Below are positions 15,155 to 24,169 of a stretch of DNA of 64,000 nt, piece by piece. The position numbers were made by a program, and so were the translations under genes. The notes below the pieces were generated by a model. The model made no database searches. It worked only from the letters and a program-made list of their open reading frames with translations, and was not told where the DNA came from. The DNA is from an uncultured Lactobacillus sp. (GTDB lineage: Bacteria; Bacillota; Bacilli; Lactobacillales; Lactobacillaceae), in contig CALNAJ010000041.1 of the NCBI GenBank assembly GCA_937874695.1, forward strand, positions 1-64,000, in the 5' to 3' direction. Position 1 is the first letter of the stretch. Every line of letters begins with the position of its first letter.

Positions 15155-15475
15155 CTAGCGTCGAACGATCAGCTCAATCTGACCCTTCTGCGGGGCGAAA
15201 TTAAGCCCGTCACACGATTCACCTAGGATCTTACCGTATTCCGCTAAAACGTCGTCAGGCAATGGCGTGTGCGTCTTCAACTGGGCAATTAAATTTTCGG
15301 CTGATTTCACGTCCGTTAATGAAACAAACAATAAGGCGTTATCAATTAAGTCTCGCAACAAATCTGTCAATAAGCTATTCGGCTTACCCTGAACGTTAGT
15401 CACCACGACCTGGTGACTTTCGACTTCCTGGTGATTTACTGAAACTGTTTTTAAGACATCAAAAATTGTTGACAC
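15155..15475 (-). CDS. Hypothetical 106-residue protein upstream of the esterase
   Basis: An acidic soluble protein, not recognised. Alternating strands and helices (SVNHQEVESHQVVVTNVQGK, LLTDLLRDLIDNALLFVSLTD) end in KGQIELIVRR. The start is GTG 15475 with GAGGGAG 9 nt upstream. Its tight spacing to the alpha/beta hydrolase gene suggests a two-gene operon. Confidence 0.65.
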   Translation of the reverse strand: MSTIFDVLKTVSVNHQEVESHQVVVTNVQGKPNSLLTDLLRDLIDNALLFVSLTDVKSAENLIAQLKTHTPLPDDVLAEYGKILGESCDGLNFAPQKGQIELIVRR

Positions 15476-15552
15476 GACCAGTCACTCCCTCGCGAATCCG
15501 TTTTCAGTTTAACTAGATGATACAGCAAATTACGGCCAACGGAAACTAATTC

Positions 15553-16680
15553 TCATTCAAATAACGGTAAATCTTGCTGTTTGGCAAAGCGCGCCATCAT
15601 TTTTTCCTGAACTTTGGGCAAGGGCAGCGCCGCAATTTCTGCCACTGGGACCCATTTCCCGGGAAGAAACTCAAGGGAGGGCACAGTTGGTAAGTCCGCC
15701 GTTAAAAGCTTCACGTGCCAACGTTGGTGCGTGTAGGTGTGACTGACCGGTTGACCGCCAACCACGGCCAGGTCTAGCGAAATCTGATAGTCGCTAGCCC
15801 AACGCCGGGTGATTTCTGCCACATCATCGGCAAGCGTCGCGTCCGGATTCTCCGTGTGCAGGTCCGCCTGCAAGACGAGTGGAAAGCTCCAATAGCCCGT
15901 CAACATTTCCTGAGCACCACGCTGAACCATCAGATAACCGGCTGGTGAATGAATCACGAGGCCATAGTACGGCATTGATTTCGGTCGCGGCGCCTTGGTC
16001 TTTACTGGAAAGTCCAGCACCCGTCCTGCCCGGTAAGACGCGTCAAACGCCTTGACTGGCGAATGCTCCGGATCAGGATTTTTTGCCGTCATGTAGCTCG
16101 ATCCCAAATCCATAATGGCTTGATTAAAGGCCCCGGGCCGTTGGGGGTCAACGATGGGCTGAATAATTTCTGTAAAGAGCTGGCGCGTCTTGGGCTTAGC
16201 GATATCATCATCGATCATGAGTAGTCGGGCAAACACGCGAAAGGCATTGCCATCCACCGCCGGCACGACCTGATCAAAGGCAATGCTGGCAATTGCGCTG
16301 GCCGTGTAGGGGCCGATCCCCACAAGGTCTTCTAGCTCGGCGGCCGTCCGGGGCCATTCCCCATGATAGTCGTCTACCAGTTGTCGGGCCGCACGCTGTA
16401 AGTTCCGGGCCCGCGAATAGTACCCTAGCCCCTGCCACGCCTTGAGCAGTGTTGCTTCTTCGGCATTCGCCAGGTCGGTAACCGTCGGAAAGGTGGCTAG
16501 AAAATTCTGATAATAGGGAATCACCGTATTGACCTGCGTCTGCTGCAGCATAACCTCGCTGATCCAGGTGTGGTATGGATTACGACCATGCCGCCAGGGT
16601 AAGTCCCGTCCCTCATCGTCATACCAGGCCAATAAAGTTTTCCGAAAGTCGCGGATCGTTGCCGCCGACCATTTTTCCAT
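15553..16680 (-). CDS. mutY: A/G-specific adenine glycosylase MutY, iron-sulfur-cluster-free type
   Basis: 375 residues. The HhH domain has the catalytic Glu in SEVMLQQTQV, LVGIGPYTASAIASIAF and the catalytic Asp in VDGNAFRV. A NUDIX-like C-terminal domain (from about residue 230) recognises 8-oxoguanine. It removes A opposite 8-oxoG. After MDLGSS the four Cys of the usual [4Fe-4S] loop are all missing (YMTAKNPDPEHSPVKAFDAS). Clusterless MutY has been described from L. brevis and Entamoeba, so activity is expected. The start ATG 16680 has GGAGGG. Confidence 0.93.
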   Translation of the reverse strand: MEKWSAATIRDFRKTLLAWYDDEGRDLPWRHGRNPYHTWISEVMLQQTQVNTVIPYYQNFLATFPTVTDLANAEEATLLKAWQGLGYYSRARNLQRAARQLVDDYHGEWPRTAAELEDLVGIGPYTASAIASIAFDQVVPAVDGNAFRVFARLLMIDDDIAKPKTRQLFTEIIQPIVDPQRPGAFNQAIMDLGSSYMTAKNPDPEHSPVKAFDASYRAGRVLDFPVKTKAPRPKSMPYYGLVIHSPAGYLMVQRGAQEMLTGYWSFPLVLQADLHTENPDATLADDVAEITRRWASDYQISLDLAVVGGQPVSHTYTHQRWHVKLLTADLPTVPSLEFLPGKWVPVAEIAALPLPKVQEKMMARFAKQQDLPLFE

Positions 16681-16813
16681 AGTGTCCCTCCGTCCTCGTT
16701 CTCCCCATTCTAGCGAATCCCCCACCTGTCGACAAGTATCTCGCACAACTAAACCTTGACGCGCCGCCGTTGCTCCCCTATCATCAGGGAAGAATATTGG
16801 TTAGGTGGTTTTT

Positions 16814-16920
16814 CGCCTGCGACGGTCAGAGATTCTGCTACTGTGGGGACCGCCTGTAGCCAAAAAGCGGGCTTCCGGCTCGGTTTAGAACCTCGCCAAG
16901 ATTCAGACGAGTTTCTAATT
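16814..16920 (+). repeat. Dispersed structured repeat, copy D (left part plus H2)
   Basis: Left block CGCCTGCGACGGTCAGAGATTCTG, then the GGGGACCGCCTGTAGCC and GCGGGCTTCCGGCT blocks, then H2 in changed form: TTTAGAAC (16884-16891) against GTTTCTAA (16911-16918). The right end is missing. It lies between the divergent mutY and oppA genes. The rest of the gap 16681-17047 holds the oppA upstream region, with no other gene. Confidence 0.75.
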
Positions 16921-17047
16921 AAAGGTCTCTGTGAACACTCACCTTCATCGTTCTTAGACCATTAGCAGTTATGACATACAAGTCGCAGCTGGCAATAATA
17001 ACTTACATATAAAGAAACTAAATAGGTTAACAATCGGAGGAAACATC

Positions 17048-18700
17048 GTGAAACATTGGGGAATACTTCTTATTATAGCGATCTGTGGCGCCCTGAGTGG
17101 CTGCACGATCAGTCACGAAACGGATACACCTAGTGATAGCAAAGGGGTCATGTCCCAGGATCAAGTCTTAAATTTGGCTTCCCACCATCCCCTAACCACG
17201 CTGGACACGGACAAGCTCACGCAATTTGGTCGGCTGAACAATACGATTGAAGGGCTCTACCAGGCCACTAGCAACAACGATACCGAACTGGCCCTGGCAA
17301 AAAAAGTTAAGATCAGTGCTGACAAGCAGACCTATACCTTTACCCTTTGGAAAGATTCACACTGGAGCAACGGCGATGTGATCACCGCCCCTGACTTCGT
17401 CTTCTCTTGGCGACGCGCCCTGATGCCTAAGACCAAGGCGCCCGAGGCCGACCTCTTTGACGGTATCAAGAACTCCCGGCAAATTCTGGACGGCGAATTA
17501 CCGGCAAGTCAGCTAGGGGTCACGGCGCCCAGCAAGTTCAAATTGGTCGTGCACCTCGACCATCCTATGGCGGAGCTCCCACAGCGACTGGCTTATCCGC
17601 TCTTTGGCCCGCAGAATCGACGCATCGCCATCAAATATGGCAAGCTCTACGCCACGAAGCCGCGCTACCAAGTGTATGCTGGTCCCTTCATGGTCGCCAA
17701 TCGTGGTAGTTCTAAATGGCGCTGGCATATGATTCCGAACCCTCACTACTGGGACCGTAAGCACGTCTACCTCAGCCGCATCAACGTGGTGACCTATAAG
17801 TCAGCGACAGCGGCTTGGGACGCCTACGACCACGGTCGCCTAGACGAGATGCGTATCACTGGGAAATCCAACGTCAAATACTACGAAAAAAAGGCCGACT
17901 ACACTGCCCGGCCTTACTCCAAAATGGTCCTGCTCAATTATCGCCAAACCGGGCAGAATTCCAAGACAAACCGCCTGCTTCAACAAAAACTCGCCCGGTT
18001 AGCCATTTCCCACGCCATCAACCGTAAGTACCTGGTCAAAAAAGCCTATGGGAATACCTCGCTGACCGCCCAGGGTGTCGTCCCAGCCGGCCTGAGTCGC
18101 GGACTCAAGGGTACCGCCGACTTTGCCGCCGCACAGCCCGAACAAGCCACTCTTGCCTACAGTCCCAAGACGGCCAAGGCAGAGTGGCAGACCGCAACCA
18201 AACGGGCTAGTGTGGCTCATATGAGCTTATCTCTCGGCTATCTGGGCGACACTAACAACCCTGCCGTGGCCAAGACACTCAAGCACCAATTGGAAGCCAA
18301 CCTCCCTGGCCTGACAATTACCCTTAAAAAACACGAACAAGCCCTCAATGCTCGGGCAGTTCCGGTTACGTCAGATATCACCTTAACGACGCAACGGGCC
18401 CAGTACGCCGACCCACTGGCGGTGCTATCCTTATTCACCAGTAATAACAGTGCCAACGTTGGCCACTGGTCCAGCAAGACCTACGACCAGCTGATTGATC
18501 GGGCCAGCAATGCCCCTACCTTCAATTCTAAGCGGTGGCAGACACTGTTAAGTGCCGAGGGCTTACTGATGCGAGATCAGGGCGTCACGCCGCTCATACA
18601 GCCTGCCAGCACCTACCTGGTTGACCCCAAGCTCAATGGGGTGCTCTACAATACCATCGGCACCCAGTCCAACTTCAAGAGTGCTTACTTTGTAAGATAA
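17048..18700 (+). CDS. oppA: Oligopeptide-binding lipoprotein (OppA family), solitary
   Basis: A 550-residue solute-binding protein. The signal peptide MKHWGILLIIAICGALSGC has its lipobox Cys at 19. Family blocks include SADKQTYTFTLWKDSHWSNGD, FVFSWRRALMPKTKAP and RRIAIKYGKLYATKPRYQVYAGPFMV. It captures peptides at the outer face of the membrane for an ABC importer encoded elsewhere. The start is GTG 17048 with GGAGGAAAC upstream. It resembles the oppA paralogue at 27.9 kb throughout but has no leader-peptide attenuator. Confidence 0.9.
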   Translation: MKHWGILLIIAICGALSGCTISHETDTPSDSKGVMSQDQVLNLASHHPLTTLDTDKLTQFGRLNNTIEGLYQATSNNDTELALAKKVKISADKQTYTFTLWKDSHWSNGDVITAPDFVFSWRRALMPKTKAPEADLFDGIKNSRQILDGELPASQLGVTAPSKFKLVVHLDHPMAELPQRLAYPLFGPQNRRIAIKYGKLYATKPRYQVYAGPFMVANRGSSKWRWHMIPNPHYWDRKHVYLSRINVVTYKSATAAWDAYDHGRLDEMRITGKSNVKYYEKKADYTARPYSKMVLLNYRQTGQNSKTNRLLQQKLARLAISHAINRKYLVKKAYGNTSLTAQGVVPAGLSRGLKGTADFAAAQPEQATLAYSPKTAKAEWQTATKRASVAHMSLSLGYLGDTNNPAVAKTLKHQLEANLPGLTITLKKHEQALNARAVPVTSDITLTTQRAQYADPLAVLSLFTSNNSANVGHWSSKTYDQLIDRASNAPTFNSKRWQTLLSAEGLLMRDQGVTPLIQPASTYLVDPKLNGVLYNTIGTQSNFKSAYFVR

Positions 18701-18706
18701 GCTAAG

Positions 18707-18738
18707 AAAAAATGCGACCACAGTGGCCGCATTTTTTT
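18707..18738 (+). terminator. Terminator after the first oppA
   Basis: AAAAAATGCG/CGCATTTTTTT stem with an inner CCA/TGG stem and one mismatch, then TTTTTT. Confidence 0.88.
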
Positions 18739-18812
18739 ACGCTTTCAGTTATTTTTAACCCGTTAACAGGACGCCTTCTCTAATTACAAAGCTAATCTTA
18801 GCATGCTTTTAC

Positions 18813-19007
18813 TTAATTTTTACTTCTCAGTTTCTCAATCACCATAAGTGCGATAATCCCAACTAGTGTACCACCTAAAATCCAAGCAATAGTCATTAAA
18901 TCCCAACTAAATACTGTTGGCCACATAATTGGTAATAGGAAGAACCCGAGAAAGAATGCCATGTAAAAAACAAAGTACCGTTTTAATTTGCTTTTTATTA
19001 TTGTCAT
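18813..19007 (-). CDS. Small two-helix membrane protein, function unknown
   Basis: 64 residues with two hydrophobic helices (about 10-30 and 38-57) flanked by basic residues (KSKLKR, EKLRSKN). GAGAGGGG lies directly before the ATG with almost no spacer, which is unusual. No other in-frame start has a better site. The next upstream gene stops 6 nt away, so it is likely the last gene of the lplA transcript. Confidence 0.5.
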   Translation of the reverse strand: MTIIKSKLKRYFVFYMAFFLGFFLLPIMWPTVFSWDLMTIAWILGGTLVGIIALMVIEKLRSKN

Positions 19008-19013
19008 CCCCTC

Positions 19014-19328
19014 TCACGCTTTCAATTGTTCTTGAGCCGTTGCCAGCACGTCTTCGCCAACGAATTCACTGGTCAGTCGCGCCATTGGGGTGTAGCCATG
19101 CCGTTCCTTATAAGGAACCGGATAGGCTGCCACCACCGCAACCTTCAAGTTATTTTCGGTCAAGAAGATCTGGCCTACACCGCGATACTTGCCTTTGCTG
19201 TGACGACCCGTGCGCCACGAATGGAGTTTAAAATCACCGTCGGGTTCACGCTTGATTTCGTACTTGCCGGAGGCGTTGGCCGCCACCGGAACCCCGACGT
19301 ATTGATTCACTTCGTACTTTGCCTTCAT
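19014..19328 (-). CDS. Hypothetical protein downstream of lipoate ligase
   Basis: 104 residues, beta-rich (YEVNQYVGVPVAANASGKYEIKRE, GQIFLTENNLKVAVVAAYPVPYKER) with a short C-terminal helix. Not recognised. Its ATG is one base past the lplA stop codon, and AGAGG lies in the end of lplA, so it is translationally coupled. That context suggests, without proof, a role tied to lipoate attachment. Confidence 0.65.
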   Translation of the reverse strand: MKAKYEVNQYVGVPVAANASGKYEIKREPDGDFKLHSWRTGRHSKGKYRGVGQIFLTENNLKVAVVAAYPVPYKERHGYTPMARLTSEFVGEDVLATAQEQLKA

Positions 19329-19329
19329 G

Positions 19330-20364
19330 CTATGCCTCTTCTACTAAAATTTTGGTTAATGGGGCCACGGCATCCGCCCCTAATACGGCGATCACCGCTG
19401 GCTGCTGCAGAATCGCCTGAACGGTTTCGGTCGTCGCCTGCTGGCCCATCAATTGATCCGTGATGGCTAACAGTTCCGCTGGCGTCCCGACCGTCCCAAA
19501 CAACGCGACCGAGCGGAGTTCACCGGCATGCCGGGTGTAATTCACGTGTAGTTGGCCCGCAGCGAGTGTCAACCGGTGGTAGGCCCGTAAACCGGGGTTA
19601 GCCCCGTAATTCCAGGCATCCGTTTGATATTTCTCTGCCAGTCGTTGATCGATGATTTCCCAGTCGTGCGCGGATAAGTGATACGTTTCCACCTCATCCA
19701 ATCGATCAACCTTAAAGATGTGCTGAAGCAATGCCGTCTTGAAATCCTGAATATCCAGGTTTTGATACTCCGGCGCGAGATATTGCCGGAGATTGGTAAT
19801 TGGCACACGGTTGGAGGCCACGCCCCGATGCCGCCGCTCGCTGACTGGAATCAACGCTTGATGGGCGGCGTCCACATTCAAATCATACATGATTGTCCCG
19901 CCGGCCGCATAACCATCGCCATTTTTAAACATGGTCATGCCGGAAAATTTCTTGTCACCGACAACCAGATTACTCTTCTGACTAATCGCCAAATCGGGCA
20001 CGCCCATGGCCTTCAGCGCCTTTAAAATTGGCGCCGCAAACCCAGTATAGTCTCCAAACTGTGAACCATCCTGGGGATCACCATTGACAATGTGCTCAAA
20101 GATTAGGTTCCGTTCATCGTGATAAACAGCGCCCCCACCGGAGGTCCGCCGCACCAATTGCACGTCATGCTTGGCCAAGTAATGAAAGTCCACTTCAGCC
20201 GTGACGTTTTGGTTAATTCCAACGATGACGGCCGGCCGGTTGACGTACATCATCAGGCCATGCCCGGGGAGCTTGAGGTCGTTGACCAGGTAATTATCGA
20301 TGGATTGATTGACCACGGCATCGGTCACCACTTGGCCCTGCCGGTTCGTATCAATTAGAAACAT
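19330..20364 (-). CDS. lplA: Lipoate-protein ligase
   Basis: 344 residues. The catalytic core has RRTSGGGAVYHDERNLIFEHI, VGDKKFSGMTMFKNGDGYAAGGTIMYD and the adenylate-handling HRGVASNRVPITN. The C-terminal accessory domain starts near residue 260. It activates free lipoate with ATP and transfers it to a lipoyl-domain Lys. AAGGAGGG precedes the ATG. Divergently placed 400 bp away is a stand-alone lipoyl-domain protein that is a plausible acceptor. Confidence 0.92.
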   Translation of the reverse strand: MFLIDTNRQGQVVTDAVVNQSIDNYLVNDLKLPGHGLMMYVNRPAVIVGINQNVTAEVDFHYLAKHDVQLVRRTSGGGAVYHDERNLIFEHIVNGDPQDGSQFGDYTGFAAPILKALKAMGVPDLAISQKSNLVVGDKKFSGMTMFKNGDGYAAGGTIMYDLNVDAAHQALIPVSERRHRGVASNRVPITNLRQYLAPEYQNLDIQDFKTALLQHIFKVDRLDEVETYHLSAHDWEIIDQRLAEKYQTDAWNYGANPGLRAYHRLTLAAGQLHVNYTRHAGELRSVALFGTVGTPAELLAITDQLMGQQATTETVQAILQQPAVIAVLGADAVAPLTKILVEEA

Positions 20365-20410
20365 AGGTGAACCCTCCTTGGTTTAATTCTAAATGTTAGG
20401 CTGAAATTGT

Positions 20411-20516
20411 CGTCTACGGCTGCCAGGGATTCTGCTGCTGTGGGGACCGCCTACAGCCAAAAAACGGGCTTCCAGCGCCGTCACGGCTAGCGCCATCCCT
20501 GGTCTCCTCCGACTAA
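20411..20516 (+). repeat. Dispersed structured repeat, copy E (both ends, centre deleted)
   Basis: Left end CGTCTACGGCTGCCAGGGAT, right end ATCCCTGGTCTCCTCCGACT. H1 is GCCAGGGAT (20422-20430) with ATCCCTGGT (20495-20503), a compensated version of copy B H1. The H2/H3 centre is absent. The rest of the gap 20365-20772 is AT-rich and shows no gene. Confidence 0.75.
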
Positions 20517-20772
20517 TCAAATTTCTAACCATAACCTTAGATAAGTCATCAGCGTACATACCAAGCTTCTATTTCACTTTTTGACTACGAATCAATCTTG
20601 TCCGTAATCGGTTGTCACATTAGGTAGGTGATTCAGCCACAATCCCAATACAATTTTGATTTCAGTTTAGCATATCCCCCTGCCGGCAACAACTTCGGTA
20701 AGAACATATTGTCAGCGGTTACAGCATAAGGGTATACTAAAGAACGTAATGAGATTAAGGGAGGAATTTACC

Positions 20773-21156
20773 ATGCCTGAACAACAAAGGCCATCAGTTT
20801 GGGAACTATTTAAGAGCTTCTTTCACCCTAAGAAGGCCGAACCAAAAGTCACCACGCTCAACGGGGTTTGGTGGGAGCAGCGCCACACCATCTATCGGCT
20901 AGGAATCACCAGCGATGCTATTCAACAACTCGGCGATATTAGCTTTGCCGACCTCCTTGTCGAACCCGATCAAGTTCTGGACCAGGATCAAGATATTCTG
21001 GAGGTCGAAAGTGACAAGACCGTACAGAATTTCAAGACGCCGTTTGCCGGAACCGTCGTGGACGTCAACCACTTTCTCACTGAAAAGCCTGATGACATCA
21101 ATTCTAACCGGCAATTGGAAAACTGGGTCTTAGATATTCGCATCGACTTTGACTAA
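20773..21156 (+). CDS. Stand-alone biotinyl/lipoyl-domain (GcvH-like) protein
   Basis: A 127-residue single-domain protein with the carrier hairpin DILEVESDKTVQNFKTPFAGTVVDVN. The Lys of ESDK is in the lipoylation position, and the motif is closer to E2-type (ETDKA) than to classical GcvH (ESVKAA). The N terminus is an extra basic helix (SVWELFKSFFHPKK). It is probably lipoylated by the ligase encoded divergently at 19.3-20.4 kb. The function of such free carriers is unsettled; GcvH-L proteins linked to ADP-ribosylation in other Firmicutes are relatives by context. The start has GGAGG. Confidence 0.8.
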   Translation: MPEQQRPSVWELFKSFFHPKKAEPKVTTLNGVWWEQRHTIYRLGITSDAIQQLGDISFADLLVEPDQVLDQDQDILEVESDKTVQNFKTPFAGTVVDVNHFLTEKPDDINSNRQLENWVLDIRIDFD

Positions 21157-21444
21157 TCTAAACGACTTCCAAAAGGAGTGTTGCTGTCAGAAATGATTTT
21201 GGCAGTTGCGCCCCTTTTCTAGTCGAACACTAAAAACCGCAGCGTCCCCTTCACAAAGCCTACTTGCTAACGGCCAGGACCGTTCATTAATGGATTTAAA
21301 AAAAGAAATCAACTGTGTTTGCAATTCATTTAGACAAAATATTTACCATTTTCGATTGAGAGGACTACCATGAGAATTGAAGCCGGTGGTACCCATGCCA
21401 ATCACAGATCCGCTGACCCCAAAATTTTTTTGGAGGTAATGGTT

Positions 21445-21660
21445 ATGGCTGTTGTAGAAAAGACTGCTTTATTGGATGAACCGATGAATGATACGTTTGA
21501 CTGGTCCGATCAAAAGCTTCCTGTACGGGATGCTCTGTGGGATCACTTCATGGAATCCAATGGTCACAACACCGATGAAAGTGAAGCTTCTATGAAGGAA
21601 ATCGATGCGAAGTCCGACGCTGAAGTTCGGTCTTACGTTGAAGATAACCTCAAGAAGTAA
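21445..21660 (+). CDS. Small acidic hypothetical protein
   Basis: 71 residues starting MAVVEKTALLDEPMNDTFDW, strongly acidic, helical at the C terminus, ending DNLKK. ATG 21445 lies 8 nt after GGAGG; the ATG two codons earlier is too close to that site. No family recognised. It is monocistronic, ending at a strong terminator. The 288-bp gap before it holds no gene that I can see. Confidence 0.65.
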   Translation: MAVVEKTALLDEPMNDTFDWSDQKLPVRDALWDHFMESNGHNTDESEASMKEIDAKSDAEVRSYVEDNLKK

Positions 21661-21676
21661 CCGGCTGTTTCAACCT

Positions 21677-21710
21677 AAAAATAACCTCGCCAATTGGCGA
21701 GGTTATTTTT
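21677..21710. terminator. Strong bidirectional terminator
   Basis: A 15-bp near-palindrome (AAATAACCTCGCC-aatt-complement) ending in TTTTT. It separates the + strand acidic-protein gene from the convergent phosphatase gene. Confidence 0.93.
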
Positions 21711-21721
21711 GTTATCTTATT

Positions 21722-22345
21722 TTAGTTTAATTGCGGACTCACGCTATAGAATTTTAAATAACGGTGACCAGTTGCTGGATCAATCACCATGCGCGTTACG
21801 CTGGTGTTGGTCGGTTCCGGTAACGCAGTGGTCGCCGGTGCCGCCAACATCAACAGTGCCGTCGCCTTGATGGTCAGGCCATGGCTAACGACCAGAATGT
21901 GATCATCAGGATGATCCACGACTTGCTCAGCCAGCCATTGGCCGACCCGGTGTTGAATCGCCAAGTAGGACTCACCGCCTACGGATGCCAAGACATCCGG
22001 CAGTGCTTCGCCAGTGACCGCATCGAAATCCTGCGGCCGTTGTTCGCTGACCGCTGGTAAACTTTTGCCGGTCCAGTCCCCATAATTTGCTTCCATCAAT
22101 CGGTCGTCAAACGTTGGCGTCAAGGCCATCATCGTTGTCAGTGCCGCCGTAGTCTGTCGCGTCCGGTGTAACGGGCTACTGATCAATTGATTGTAGTGCT
22201 CGCCGTGCAACCACTGGGCGAGATGCTCAGCCTGTTGCAGACCGCGAACTGTCAGGTGGGTGGCCGTCGTATCCAATTGTCCTTGCATAATTTGATCCAC
22301 GTTGGCCTGTGTTTGCCCGTGGCGTACCCAATCAAAAGTCGTCAT
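21722..22345 (-). CDS. Histidine phosphatase family protein (phosphoglycerate mutase-like)
   Basis: 207 residues with the phosphohistidine motif WVRHGQTQAN, ISSPLHRTRQT, the Glu-containing MEANYGDWTGK, and the second catalytic His in VVSHGLT. This layout is that of broad-specificity phosphatases rather than glycolytic dPGM, which is longer. The substrate is unknown. AGGAAG lies about 10 nt before the ATG. It follows the DMT transporter by 24 nt and is probably co-transcribed with it. Confidence 0.88.
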   Translation of the reverse strand: MTTFDWVRHGQTQANVDQIMQGQLDTTATHLTVRGLQQAEHLAQWLHGEHYNQLISSPLHRTRQTTAALTTMMALTPTFDDRLMEANYGDWTGKSLPAVSEQRPQDFDAVTGEALPDVLASVGGESYLAIQHRVGQWLAEQVVDHPDDHILVVSHGLTIKATALLMLAAPATTALPEPTNTSVTRMVIDPATGHRYLKFYSVSPQLN

Positions 22346-22369
22346 TTGTTAGTCACTTCCTACTCCCAA

Positions 22370-23341
22370 TTAAAGCTCTTTCGAGGTGTTTCGTCGACCC
22401 CGCTGGAGTAAATAAATTGCCACAATCACTAAAATTGACCCGATCACTTCGGCACCCGAGATGGCCAAGCCGAGGAAGACGATCGACAGAATGAAGGTCA
22501 TCACCGGCTGAACGGCATCCACGATACTGATCACGTCAGATGGCGCGAAGTGGGTACTGTAAAGAATCAGTGAGAAAGGCACAATGGTCCCAAACACGAT
22601 AACCGTTGCCATCGAGGCAATCAACGTCCCGGTCAACGGTGGCGTGCTGACCCACACTGGTTGATGCAGGTTAAAGATGATCCCGGCGATAAATGTTCCC
22701 CACCCGAGGACGGTAATTGGCGAATGACCGCCCCGGACCAACGGCCGTGGCAGAACCACGTAGCAGGCAGCGGTGATTCCAGATCCAATCCCCCAAAGTA
22801 GCGAATCGAACGGAATTGCCAGCTGGGATAGGTTTCCTCGCGTAATGGCCAGGAAGACCCCTACCATTGCAACGGCAAAGGCAATCAGGTCACTACGTAA
22901 TGGCCGATTGTGCTTAAACAGCAAGCTTCCCAACACGATAAAGAGCGGACTCAAGTATTGTAGAATTGTCGCCGCAGCGGCATTCCCCGTCTGAACCGCG
23001 ATGTAGAAAGTCAGTAGGTTTGCACCCAGTCCAATGACCGCGTAGGCAACCAGCCAGCCGACCTCACGCCAGCTGCTGAAGACCGCAAAAGTTTTCTTCC
23101 AGCCATACAAGATAAAACTAATAATGAGCAGCACCACACCAGCGCCTAATGTCCGCGCTGACAAGAACCAATTGGTCGGAATGGATTGTCCCTGTGAAAT
23201 AAACTGCAAAACTGTTCCGGACACCCCAAACATCGCTGAAGCAATGGTGGCCCAGAAAATACCCTTGATGACGTTCCCCGTCGATACCTCTGAATTTTTC
23301 AAACCTGTGAATCCTTTCTCTCTCACACTCACGGCGTGCAT
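22370..23341 (-). CDS. EamA/DMT-family transporter
   Basis: 323 residues with ten hydrophobic helices in two repeated EamA halves: WATIASAMFGVSG..., NAAAATILQYLSPLFIVLGSLLF, then FGTIVPFSLILYSTHFAPSDVISIVDAVQPV. Family members export amino acids or metabolites; the substrate is not predictable. ATG 23341 has GGAG 7 nt upstream. A TTG at 23302 with AAGGA is an alternative internal start. Confidence 0.87.
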   Translation of the reverse strand: MHAVSVREKGFTGLKNSEVSTGNVIKGIFWATIASAMFGVSGTVLQFISQGQSIPTNWFLSARTLGAGVVLLIISFILYGWKKTFAVFSSWREVGWLVAYAVIGLGANLLTFYIAVQTGNAAAATILQYLSPLFIVLGSLLFKHNRPLRSDLIAFAVAMVGVFLAITRGNLSQLAIPFDSLLWGIGSGITAACYVVLPRPLVRGGHSPITVLGWGTFIAGIIFNLHQPVWVSTPPLTGTLIASMATVIVFGTIVPFSLILYSTHFAPSDVISIVDAVQPVMTFILSIVFLGLAISGAEVIGSILVIVAIYLLQRGRRNTSKEL

Positions 23342-23440
23342 TATAATTCTCCAATTTTACCCGATGTTCATTAGAATTTGATGGTAAAACGGCGAAAAAG
23401 ATCAGTTGTGGCCAACTTTTTTCAACTGCCTAACATCATA

Positions 23441-23475
23441 CAAAAATGGACGTGACTTCACAACGCGTCACGTCC
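23441..23475 (-). terminator. Terminator after metI
   Basis: GGACGTGAC/GTCACGTCC 9-bp stem (23448-23456, 23467-23475). On the minus strand ATTTTTG follows. It closes the metQ-N-I transcript. Confidence 0.85.
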
Positions 23476-23485
23476 ACAAGCCCAC

Positions 23486-24169
23486 CTAGGCTGTGTGGTC
23501 CACACGCCGGGCGAGTAAGTCTCCAATTAATTGAATAGCAAACACGATAACTAAGATAATCAGCATAGCCATAACGGTCACGTCGGTTTCAAAACGACTG
23601 TAACCAACGTTGATGGCCAAGTTACCTAAGCCACCACCCCCGATGGCACCAGCCATCGCGGTCAGGTCGATCAGACTGATCAACGTTAGGACGGAGGAGC
23701 GGATAATATCCGGAAGTCCTTCCTTTAAATAAACGCGAAAGATAATGGCAATCGGACCAGAACCAACGGACTCGGCAGCTTCAACCACCCCATGGTCAAC
23801 TTCGGCCAGGGCATTTTGAATCTGACGGGCGTAGAACGGTGCGGAGCCAATGACCAATGGCACGATGGCTGCGGTCGTCCCAATCGCCGTCCCCACAATG
23901 ATCCGGGTCAGCGGTGCAATCACGGCCAGTAAAATAACGAATGGAATCGACCGACACAGGTTAACCAGCTTATCCAAGATGTTATAAACGACGCGATTTT
24001 CCAAGATACCACCGGGTTGGGTGACAATCAAACCAATCCCAATAGCCATCCCAATAATCCCCGCAACAATGGCCGTAATAGCCGTCATGTAGAGGGTCTC
24101 ACCGGTTGCCTGCAGGAAGTCACCCTTCATCGTGACCGCGTTAGGAAAGTATTTTGCTAATAAATTCAC
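23486..24169 (-). CDS. metI: Methionine ABC transporter permease
   Basis: 227 residues with five or six membrane helices and the coupling EAA motif VVEAAESVGSGPIAIIFRVYLKEGLPDI. It partners MetN to import methionine delivered by MetQ. The start is GTG 24169, immediately after the metN stop codon, with GAGGTGG as ribosome site inside metN. Confidence 0.93.
   Translation of the reverse strand: MNLLAKYFPNAVTMKGDFLQATGETLYMTAITAIVAGIIGMAIGIGLIVTQPGGILENRVVYNILDKLVNLCRSIPFVILLAVIAPLTRIIVGTAIGTTAAIVPLVIGSAPFYARQIQNALAEVDHGVVEAAESVGSGPIAIIFRVYLKEGLPDIIRSSVLTLISLIDLTAMAGAIGGGGLGNLAINVGYSRFETDVTVMAMLIILVIVFAIQLIGDLLARRVDHTA

Noticed and set aside
21361..21440. T-box-like GGTGGTACC before the acidic-protein gene
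   Set aside because: No stem I, no terminator/antiterminator pair; the match is only nine bases.
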